Source of the DNA: an uncultured Bacteroidia bacterium
GTDB lineage: Bacteria; Bacteroidota; Bacteroidia; Bacteroidales; Prolixibacteraceae
Assembly (NCBI GenBank): GCA_903859795.1
Contig: CAIOOC010000744.1
Coordinates: 1 to 6,069 of the forward strand
Reading direction: 5' to 3'
Length of the DNA: 6,069 nucleotides
Part shown: positions 1 to 4,859 of the stretch, one piece after another
Numbering within the stretch: position 1 is the stretch's first letter
How the letters are laid out: every line of letters starts with the position of its first letter
Notes under the pieces: generated by a model
Seen by the model: the letters and a program-made list of their open reading frames with translations, nothing else
What the model was told of the DNA's origin: nothing
Database searches by the model: none
Position numbers and translations under genes: made by a program

Positions 1-14
1 AAAATTACTTTCAA

Positions 15-138
15 TGCTTCTGGCAATTTGCCGTTGGCAGATCTTTACCTGGAAAATGTTGCCTTTTTCAGAAGAAGGTTAAAATTAAAAGTCATTTAGT
101 TATGTGCTTTCAAGCAGATGGTCAGTATCTGATAGCAA
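15..138 (+). repeat. Intergenic repeat, copy A (of three)
   Basis: This is a diverged copy of a repeat also seen at 939-1055 and 2471-2608, in the same orientation. Positions 69-127 align without gaps to 993-1051 with 43 of 59 bases identical. The left end (15-45, starting TGCTTCT and containing TGGCAGAT) matches copy C at about three quarters of positions. The distance from TGGCAG to the shared CAGA block is nearly constant in the three copies (28-29 bases), so the whole unit is co-linear. A short TGCC/GGCA hairpin lies in the left arm. Reading frame 1 is open from base 1 to a stop at 97-99, so the end of an upstream gene cannot be excluded, but the match to the other copies is the stronger explanation. 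I do not recognise a named family. Confidence 0.6.
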
Positions 139-151
139 GCTAAGAATCATT

Positions 152-176
152 AACTTCCTTGGCCGTAAGGAAAGTT
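152..176. other. Small inverted repeat (hairpin) upstream of the hydroxylase gene
   Basis: AACTTCCTT at 152-160 pairs with AAGGAAAGTT at 167-176 (one bulged A) around a six-base loop. No T-tract follows, so a classical terminator is not supported. It could be the transcript end of a gene left of the window or a chance structure. The rest of 139-319 shows nothing else I can support, including no clear TAnnTTTG promoter for the gene at 320. Confidence 0.25.
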
Positions 177-319
177 CATTCAAACTTACAGTTCGTCACA
201 AGGCCATATACTAATGGAACTGCCTCAAATATAGATAAAATTTCAAAGTTTAGTGTATGACAAATATTATAGTCATTTTTAAACTAATCATAGGATATTT
301 GAATTTTTACCAGCTATAA

Positions 320-895
320 ATGAATCTGTTGTACCAGATATATATGGTTATTCCAAAATTACCTACATTTGTGAGTGTATCAAAATCCGAAGGTATGGTA
401 AACATGGCTTTTTTAATCGGTGCTTACTGTTTTATGGAGTTTATAGCGTGGTCGAACCATAAATTTGTAATGCATGGATTTTTATGGGACTGGCACAAAG
501 ATCATCATATCAATGATCAGAAGAAAGTCGCGATGCATGAAATGACCTTCTCAGGAATGGAAAAGAACGATCTGTTTTTTCTCGTTTATGCTACTCCTGC
601 CATAATACTCTTAATCTTAGGGTTATATTTTGATTATCCTAAATTGGTTTTTACAGGTGTGGGGATAACCTTATATGGCTTTACTTACTTTTGGATTCAT
701 GATATTTTAATTCATCAACGGATTAAGCTTCCGTTTTTATCCAATATCCAAAACTCATATACCAGGGCCATTATCAATGCTCATCATGCCCATCACAGAC
801 CCAGGAGCAGGAATGACTTTACAAATTATGGACTGTTAGTCTTCCCCCTGCGTTTTTTCAAAAGTAGCGAACTCCCTGATCCTAAAGAAAGCTGA
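320..895 (+). CDS. crtZ: Beta-carotene 3-hydroxylase (CrtZ family, fatty-acid-hydroxylase/sterol-desaturase fold)
   Basis: Membrane-bound non-haem di-iron hydroxylase expected to add 3-OH groups to the beta-ionone rings of beta-carotene, giving cryptoxanthin and then zeaxanthin. All four histidine clusters of the CrtZ family are present in order: HxxxxH (H47-H52, in HKFVMHG), HxxHH (H59, H62, H63), HxxxxH (H127-H132) and HxxHH (H155, H158, H159). Hydrophobic segments lie at about residues 29-45, 86-103 and 108-125. The outermost ATG is reported, giving 191 aa. Known CrtZ proteins start only about 20-25 residues before the first His cluster, and the first 25 residues here have no obvious counterpart, so ATG 395 (166 aa) or ATG 404 (163 aa, GAAGG ten bases upstream) may be the true start. 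No other carotenoid gene is in the window, and the gene sits alone between two copies of an intergenic repeat. Product 3-hydroxylation versus a related ring hydroxylation is inferred from the family. Confidence 0.88.
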   Translation: MNLLYQIYMVIPKLPTFVSVSKSEGMVNMAFLIGAYCFMEFIAWSNHKFVMHGFLWDWHKDHHINDQKKVAMHEMTFSGMEKNDLFFLVYATPAIILLILGLYFDYPKLVFTGVGITLYGFTYFWIHDILIHQRIKLPFLSNIQNSYTRAIINAHHAHHRPRSRNDFTNYGLLVFPLRFFKSSELPDPKES

Positions 896-938
896 CTCTG
901 CGACTTTTAACGTTGGCAGTATAAATTCTTATTGCGTC

Positions 939-1055
939 TGGCTACTGGCTACCAGCCTCTGGCAGTTTTTGCGGGGGTAAAATCGTGCATTTCAGAATAA
1001 GGTTATGATTAAATCTCAATTAGTTGTTGGCCTTCAAGCTAGCCGCCAGTAGCCA
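939..1055 (+). repeat. Intergenic repeat with terminal inverted repeats, copy B
   Basis: The element is bounded by a perfect 11-bp inverted repeat, TGGCTACTGGC at 939-949 and GCCAGTAGCCA at 1045-1055. The left arm holds overlapping short arms CTGG-CTA-CCAG-CCT-CTGG (946-962) followed by five or more T (966-970), so it could also act as a weak terminator for the hydroxylase gene. The left 30 bases differ from copy C at only four positions, and CAATTAGTT recurs at the same offset (24 bases after CAG of the central block) in copies B and C. The unit encodes no plausible protein. Its size and ends resemble a MITE or REP-like element; no transposase is nearby and the family is not one I recognise. 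Confidence 0.65.
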
Positions 1056-1210
1056 AAAGTAATCTGCAGTTCATTAAACTTTTACTAGTAAACAAAGCTT
1101 CCATATCTAGGGTTCCTTTTTGGCTGTAACTGACAATTTTGTAGAGGAATCTCTTTAAACAACTTTTTCATCTGATCCACTGAAACCTTGTTTAAGGCAA
1201 TTACGTATAA

Positions 1211-1429
1211 GAGTTTTGTACGGGATACTTTTTGATTATTGAAATTCACGGGATTTCGAAACCGTTAAATTCGTTAGCAGATTAATAAAGGGAGGAAGAT
1301 CTGAGAAGACTTGGTTATGAAGTCCTAAGCTTTCAGGAATCTGATGTATTCAGTCTGGCAGATGAAGTGATTGAAAAAACTAGGGAGAAGTTTGAGATAC
1401 AAGGCGAAAAAATGAATCTGTCACATTAG
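1211..1429 (+). pseudogene. Remnant of a DUF559-type (Vsr-like endonuclease) gene, broken by stop codons
   Basis: One reading frame gives two blocks separated only by tandem TAA TAA at 1283-1288. The first (1211-1282) reads FLIIEIHG near its middle, resembling the LxIEIDGxxH strand of DUF559/Vsr-fold nucleases with Asp replaced by His. The second (1289-1429) begins REEDLRRLGYEVLSFQ and continues with an acidic helix (about SDVFSLADEVIEKTRE), close to the family's usual ending R-x4-L-x2-LGYxVxRF followed by a C-terminal helix. The spacing between the blocks is about two residues shorter than usual. No start codon or N-terminal half is found, and 1208-1210 is another in-frame stop. I infer a decayed gene, not a programmed readthrough. 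The family call is from motif memory; a chance resemblance is possible for the first block but less likely for the second. Confidence 0.5.
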
Positions 1430-1635
1430 ATTAAGAAACGCGAGAATGACAATAGAAAGCCACTAAACACGCTTTTTATTGTAAGTAATTTTTACATTTG
1501 AAATATTTAGATGCATACAAATAATTTAAATTAAAAAAACAATACTTTTAATTCAAATAGCAAACTATTTATACAAATTCTATTTTAGGTTTATAGTGCT
1601 ACATATTAGTTGATTAAAAATATTTAAATCAATTA

Positions 1636-1651
1636 TGCGATGTATATCACA
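1636..1651. promoter_or_regulatory. CRP/FNR-family-like palindrome upstream of the first fibre-subunit gene
   Basis: TGCGA-N6-TCACA matches the classical TGTGA-N6-TCACA operator of CRP-family regulators with one mismatch. Its centre is about 94 bases before the start site expected from the promoter at 1702-1731, a position compatible with activation. The surrounding 1430-1700 is very AT-rich and holds no gene. A TAnnTTTG-like octamer also occurs at 1493-1500 but has no -33 partner. Function is inferred from the motif only. Confidence 0.3.
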
Positions 1652-1701
1652 CTCCAGTTAAAATTTATTTGCGTAATGTAAATAAAAATTTTACGTTTTT
1701 G

Positions 1702-1731
1702 TTGCAAAATCATTTTTTTTACATATCTTTG
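1702..1731 (+). promoter_or_regulatory. Bacteroidota primary-sigma promoter for the gene at 1783
   Basis: The -33 element TTG (1702-1704) and a perfect TAnnTTTG -7 element, TATCTTTG (1724-1731), are separated by 19 bases, the usual arrangement in this phylum. Transcription would begin near 1738, leaving a leader of about 45 bases with no Shine-Dalgarno sequence. A CGTAA/TTACG inverted pair (1672-1676, 1691-1695) lies just upstream. Confidence 0.65.
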
Positions 1732-1782
1732 TATTGTAAAAATTATTTAACGATTTCGCTTAACAAGGCAAAAACGTAAATC

Positions 1783-2244
1783 ATGAAAACTTTAATCACA
1801 CTGATAATTGCAATTACCCTTTCAATTGGATTGACAGGGACAATAATCTGCAATGGTCAGACAGTTGCCATCGGACATATAACAGCAGAAGTTATTGAGT
1901 CTGTAAGTGCCGCTTCGAATGCTGTGACCAGTTTTGCCATCGGGACACCTTCAGCCAGTAGTCTCCAAACTGCCACAACCTCACCAACTGTTAATCTTGG
2001 AACGATGACTATCAATTCAGGAAGTTCCGCAACTGTTAATGTAGTACTGAAATCTGCAACTGTCTCCAATACCCAGGGAAGTGCTTTTACATTAGATCCA
2101 TCTCTTAATAGTAGTGCACTGGCATCGGTGGCACAGTCGAATGGTTCACAAAATATACAACTCTCAGGAACAGCAAATTTAAACTCAGGTCAGGCGTCAG
2201 GGCTGTACCAGGGATCTTACACAGTCGTTTTCGCTTACAATTAA
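1783..2244 (+). CDS. Small secreted DUF4402-like fibre subunit, first copy
   Basis: Predicted exported protein of 153 aa. Residues 1-25 form a signal peptide (MKTL then a long hydrophobic core) with a likely cut before Q26. The lone Cys (C23) is in the signal and does not form a good lipobox, so the mature protein has no cysteine. The mature chain is rich in Ser, Thr, Ala and Gly with alternating polar and hydrophobic stretches, as in beta-sandwich subunits. An NLGTM segment (71-75) corresponds to the LNFG motif of DUF4402 proteins. The C-terminus GLYQGSYTVVFAYN has Gly at -14, alternating hydrophobics and penultimate Tyr, the pattern PapD-type chaperones recognise in pilus subunits. It is the shortest and most divergent of the three copies here, so family membership is by resemblance. 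It has its own promoter (1702-1731) and a strong terminator (2270-2301), hence is probably monocistronic. Confidence 0.75.
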   Translation: MKTLITLIIAITLSIGLTGTIICNGQTVAIGHITAEVIESVSAASNAVTSFAIGTPSASSLQTATTSPTVNLGTMTINSGSSATVNVVLKSATVSNTQGSAFTLDPSLNSSALASVAQSNGSQNIQLSGTANLNSGQASGLYQGSYTVVFAYN

Positions 2245-2269
2245 TAGAAGGGGATAATTTAGGTTTAGG

Positions 2270-2301
2270 AGCCGGGGGATGAAAATCGTCCGGCTTTTTT
2301 T
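2270..2301 (+). terminator. Rho-independent terminator after the first subunit gene
   Basis: AGCCGG at 2270-2275 pairs with CCGGCT at 2290-2295. The stem continues with a G-T wobble, one G-G mismatch and GAT/ATC, closed by a GAAA tetraloop (2281-2284), and is followed by a run of T up to 2301. It lies 25 bases after the stop codon and is the clearest terminator in the window. Confidence 0.9.
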
Positions 2302-2470
2302 AGTTCAGTTATCTTCCAACCAATATAATGACCAGGTTTTGCAAAAGGTGCAGGGCATTTAGATCCGGTAACCCAATTTAAGAAATTTTCAGTCGATGGC
2401 TTTAAAGTCTGGTTATAGATCTGAATCAGTTAACCATGTTCTATTACGTTTATTCTGGCTAAAATCGATA

Positions 2471-2608
2471 TTGCTGGCATTGCTTCTCGCTACCGGCCTC
2501 TGGCAGATTTTCAATGATACAAAGTGGATTATTTCAGATCAATGATAAAAAGGAAAGGCAATTAGTTACAGACATTCATGCCAGCTGTCAGAAGCCAACT
2601 GCCAGCAA
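2471..2608 (+). repeat. Intergenic repeat with terminal inverted repeats, copy C
   Basis: Bounded by TTGCTGGCA (2471-2479) and its exact complement TGCCAGCAA (2600-2608); the inverted match continues inward imperfectly through a CTTCT/AGAAG block. The left 30 bases match copy B at 26 positions, and TGGCAG, TTTCAGA and CAATTAGTT occur at the same relative offsets as in copy B. The short inner hairpin CCGG-CCT-CTGG stays pairable through a G-T pair despite base changes. Same orientation as copies A and B. The flanking bases 2302-2470 show no gene or other signal I can support. An open frame of 62 codons at 2578-2766 begins inside this element and is not protein-like. Confidence 0.65.
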
Positions 2609-2688
2609 TAGATCATTTACCGTGGAGCAGTAATGAAATCTCATTTACCGATACAGTTTATTGTAGAGTCGATAACCATGGGTTTTCC

Positions 2689-2718
2689 CGCAGATGCAGC
2701 GGATTAACGCGGATCAAT
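2689..2718 (+). repeat. Three degenerate 10-bp tandem units
   Basis: CGCAGATGCA, GCGGATTAAC and GCGGATCAAT follow each other with an exact 10-base period. The GCGGATTAAC-type wording resembles the dispersed CGCAGATT repeats seen in intergenic DNA of many bacteria. Function is unknown. The remainder of 2719-3080 holds no gene I can support; 2770-2900 is richer in G+C than its surroundings but has stops in the frames that look most protein-like. Confidence 0.35.
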
Positions 2719-3084
2719 ATTTATATCAATAGAAGTCTGCTTCGTCATACCGCAATGATACTTTGAAAGTCCAGGCCCGACTTCTTCATTACCTGAACCT
2801 GTCGCACCCGGACTTAATATAGCGCAGAATCTCCCCGGATGACATGATGCAGGTAAAACCCACTGTTTACTGGGATTCACAGTCAGGTCAGAACGTGCCG
2901 GTCGTATATAAATTTTTTACGTGTTGCAAAATAAGTTTTATTCCGCACTCAAAATACAGGCCATTGAAGCGTTTCGAATTTATTTTTTTGAAAAAATATT
3001 AAAAATTAATAATCGCTGTTAATCAACTATATAAGATTATTTATGAACAGGCTTATCAACCATTTTTAGGGCGGTAACAATTTT

Positions 3085-3099
3085 TGGCACGATAAATGT
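3085..3099 (+). promoter_or_regulatory. Sigma-54-like -24/-12 promoter for the gene at 3184
   Basis: TGGCACG at 3085-3091 is the exact -24 element of RpoN promoters. The -12 dinucleotide falls at 3098-3099 with the required ten bases between, but reads GT instead of the consensus GC. No usable TAnnTTTG promoter was found: TAACGTTG at 3113-3120 has one mismatch and lacks a -33 partner at the right distance. Transcription would begin near 3110, giving a leader of about 70 bases that is strikingly A-rich (3120-3183), a leader style common for strongly translated Bacteroidota genes. No enhancer-binding-protein gene is in the window. Confidence 0.45.
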
Positions 3100-3183
3100 T
3101 TCAACTTAATCGTAACGTTGAAAGACACAAAAATATTTAGACAAATAACATTAAAAAAACAAACAATTAAAAAACAAAAAATC

Positions 3184-3738
3184 ATGAAAAAGTTACTCGT
3201 TTTCGCTATCGCAATCTTAGGATTTTCTTCAGTTTCTTTTGGACAGAATGTGGCTACAGCCACTGTTGGAGCTACGATTATTACTCCAATTGCAATTAGT
3301 AAAACTGCTGATATGAATTTCGGAACTATTCTTGCCACTGCAGCCGGATCAGTTACCCTTGTTCCTGGAGGTACTAACACTTATACGGGTGTTTCACATT
3401 ATAATAATACTGGAGCTGTAGCTGAATCGAGAGCTATATTTCAAGTGACAGGGAATTATAGTAATACATATGGTATATCTATCACTGCGCCTGTTACTGT
3501 CTCTCACACAGGAGGCGGAACAATGCCTATAACCGCATGGACAGTAGGTGCTTTTGGTGGTGGTAGTACAACTGGTGCAGTTTCATTTACTCTTGGAGCA
3601 GGAACTGGAACTGCTCAACTGAGTGCAACTGGGGGACAGACATTTGAAATTGGTGCAACTTTAGGAGTAGCTGCTTCTCAAACAGCAGGATTATATACTG
3701 CAGCATCAAATATCTCAGTGACAGTTAATTACAACTAA
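3184..3738 (+). CDS. Secreted DUF4402-domain fibre subunit, second copy
   Basis: Predicted exported subunit of 184 aa. ATG 3184 is chosen because it places a canonical signal peptide at the very N-terminus (MKKLLVFAIAILGF...SFG, cut before Q21); the frame is open further upstream only through an A-rich Lys-coding leader. The mature chain has no cysteine. The DUF4402 hallmark MNFG is at 44-47, followed by a Gly/Thr/Ser-rich beta-strand pattern: VTLVPGG (57-63), IFQVTGNYSNTYGISI (85-100), a Gly-rich loop (122-131), and FEIGATLGV (154-162). It ends ISVTVNYN, with penultimate Tyr and alternating hydrophobics; the conserved Gly is at -16, two residues further in than in the other copies. The gene lies between a sigma-54-like promoter and a hairpin at 3832-3866, so appears to be a separate transcription unit. 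Role as a pilus-like subunit handled by the chaperone at 4860 is inferred from the C-terminus and context. Confidence 0.85.
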   Translation: MKKLLVFAIAILGFSSVSFGQNVATATVGATIITPIAISKTADMNFGTILATAAGSVTLVPGGTNTYTGVSHYNNTGAVAESRAIFQVTGNYSNTYGISITAPVTVSHTGGGTMPITAWTVGAFGGGSTTGAVSFTLGAGTGTAQLSATGGQTFEIGATLGVAASQTAGLYTAASNISVTVNYN

Positions 3739-3831
3739 AGGCAAGCGACATCAGGCGCTAAGTAGTTCAGTGTTATTGGAATAACCTCCTGTATTTAAGT
3801 AAAAGTTGAGCTGCTTATTATCATAGATTAG

Positions 3832-3870
3832 AAGACCCGTCCCAATATCCAAACGGGCCGGGTCTTACTT
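3832..3870 (+). terminator. Probable terminator after the second subunit gene
   Basis: AAGACCCG (3832-3839) pairs perfectly with CGGGTCTT (3859-3866); after a T-C mismatch the stem can extend by CCC/GGG (3841-3843 with 3855-3857). Only a broken T-rich stretch (ACTTCTT) follows, so efficiency is uncertain. It lies 94 bases past the stop codon. The bases from here to 4005 hold the leader of the third subunit gene; TATCTTTA at 3900-3907 is one base off the -7 consensus but lacks a -33 partner. Confidence 0.6.
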
Positions 3871-4005
3871 CTTAAAGTACAAAAATCAAAAAAACGTATT
3901 ATCTTTATACTAAAAATGAAACCGTCCATGAAATCAGTTTTCTTCCATAGGAGTATCAAAATCGTGGCAGTTTCCATTTGTACATCAAAAACTTATGCGA
4001 TTCGG

Positions 4006-4527
4006 ATGAAAAAGTTGTTTCTTTTGATTTTCAGTGTTGCTCTTTTCGCAGGCATTTCAGCTGTCAACGCTTCAGCTCAAGCCACAGTAACAGCCACAGC
4101 TACCGCCCAGGTTATCGCCGCTCTCACCGCGACAGAAACAGCGCAACTGAACTTTGGCCGCTTTTCACCTGAGACACAGGGAGGGAAACTGATCCTTACA
4201 CCAGATGGTGTTTTAACATCGCAGGGAACAGTTGTGCTCGGGGGTGGCGCACATAATTCGGCTAGTTTTTATATTACAGGGGAATACAATGCCACATTTT
4301 CCGTAGTGCTCCCTACCGGAGCTGCAACATTAACCAATCCATTGAATGCAAAAACGATGCTTGTAACAGACTGGCAATCGAATCCTGCACCAGGAATTGG
4401 TGTAGGCAAGCTAAATGGCGGAGCCATGAGTGTACAAGTTGGAGCAGTTTTGAATGTGGGTGATATGAATGCCAATCCGGTTGGTATTTATACCGGGATC
4501 TACGCTATAACCTTCTCATATAATTAA
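4006..4527 (+). CDS. Secreted DUF4402-domain fibre subunit, third copy
   Basis: Predicted exported subunit of 173 aa. ATG 4006 is chosen over the in-frame ATGs at 3916 and 3928 because MKKLFLLIFSVALFAG begins a textbook signal peptide, with a cut after ASA and before Q25. The mature chain is cysteine-free and opens with an alternating stretch (about 26-36, ATVTATATAQV) that could be a donor strand. DUF4402 signature LNFG is at 48-51, then LILTPDG (62-68), SFYITGEYNATFSVVLP (87-103), a DW pair at 122-123, and VQVGAVLNV (143-151). The C-terminus GIYTGIYAITFSYN has Gly at -14, alternating hydrophobics and penultimate Tyr, as in classical chaperone-usher subunits. It is richer in G+C than the second copy, so the copies are old paralogues and not a recent duplication. 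It is the subunit gene nearest the chaperone, 332 bases away. Confidence 0.87.
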   Translation: MKKLFLLIFSVALFAGISAVNASAQATVTATATAQVIAALTATETAQLNFGRFSPETQGGKLILTPDGVLTSQGTVVLGGGAHNSASFYITGEYNATFSVVLPTGAATLTNPLNAKTMLVTDWQSNPAPGIGVGKLNGGAMSVQVGAVLNVGDMNANPVGIYTGIYAITFSYN

Positions 4528-4545
4528 TCTTTATTGTGTTAAAAG

Positions 4546-4566
4546 TCAGATGGTCAAACCAACTGA
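4546..4566. other. Hairpin after the third subunit gene
   Basis: TCAG-A-TGGT (4546-4554) pairs with ACCA-A-CTGA (4558-4566), a near-perfect stem with one A-A mismatch and a CAA loop, 18 bases after the stop codon. No T-tract follows, so it may be a weak terminator or a transcript-stabilising end. Of the remaining non-coding bases to 4859, only the promoter at 4802-4831 is recognisable. Confidence 0.4.
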
Positions 4567-4801
4567 TAAAATCTTTGAGAATTGAAAACCCGACCTTAAA
4601 ATGTCAATGCATTAGTTCTTTGTCTCATCTGTAATCAATTCTTGATATTTAACTAACTTATAATTACTTGAAAGATATTTACTGGCCTCATTTCCCGGCC
4701 TTGTGTTCTTAAAGGACTTTTTTAATTGATTTTGCTGATTGATGCATCATTAATCCACTGCGAAAACCTTATGATTTAATGACCTTTAGCAAACTAAATA
4801 A

Positions 4802-4831
4802 CTGAACGCATAAAATATTTTTATATATTTG
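4802..4831 (+). promoter_or_regulatory. Bacteroidota primary-sigma promoter for the chaperone gene
   Basis: A perfect TAnnTTTG -7 element, TATATTTG (4824-4831), lies 19 bases after CTG (4802-4804), which is one base off the -33 TTG. The 19-base spacing is the same as in the promoter at 1702-1731. The start of transcription would be near 4838, leaving a leader of about 22 bases without a Shine-Dalgarno sequence. It implies that the chaperone is not simply cotranscribed with the third subunit gene. Confidence 0.55.
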
Positions 4832-4859
4832 GGGAAATTATTTTCTTATCCTTAAAAAC

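Noticed and set aside
1843..1857. Cys in the signal peptide of the first subunit as a lipoprotein site
   Set aside because: The residues before C23 (T-I-I) do not fit a lipobox, and a normal cut before Q26 fits the pattern of the other exported proteins.
1857..2069. 70-codon open frame on the minus strand inside the first subunit gene
   Set aside because: Antisense shadow of a gene with signal peptide, promoter and terminator on the + strand; no independent signals.
2613..2650. Direct repeat of TCATTTACCG (2613-2622 and 2641-2650)
   Set aside because: Only two copies of ten bases with unrelated spacer; not a CRISPR array and may be chance.
2578..2766. 62-codon + strand open frame
   Set aside because: Starts inside repeat copy C and runs through the 10-bp tandem units; composition is that of repeats, not of a protein.
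2844..3002. 52-aa + strand open frame beginning MMQVKPTVYWDS
   Set aside because: No promoter, no recognised motif, and its second half lies in AT-rich DNA with a Lys/Phe-biased ending. The same frame upstream is broken by a stop. Could be a gene remnant but cannot be supported.
3030..3062. TTATGAACA and TTATCAACC as DnaA boxes
   Set aside because: Each departs from TTATNCACA, there are only two, and no other origin features are present.
3066..3380. 104-codon open frame on the minus strand over the second subunit leader and 5' end
   Set aside because: Overlaps the promoter, leader and signal peptide of a well-supported + strand gene, and its tail is Lys/Phe-biased low-complexity from the A-rich leader.
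3968..3985. GTGGCAG...TTTG resembling a sigma-54 promoter before the third subunit gene
   Set aside because: The -24 to -12 spacing is two bases too long and the -24 element is incomplete.
3916..4005. Upstream in-frame start for the third subunit gene
   Set aside because: Would place 30 extra residues before a complete signal peptide that already begins MKKL at 4006.
3978..4172. Open frame on the + strand overlapping the third subunit gene in another frame, and minus-strand frames at 4269-4475 and 5282-5464
   Set aside because: Shadows of the DUF4402 and chaperone genes with no protein-like features.
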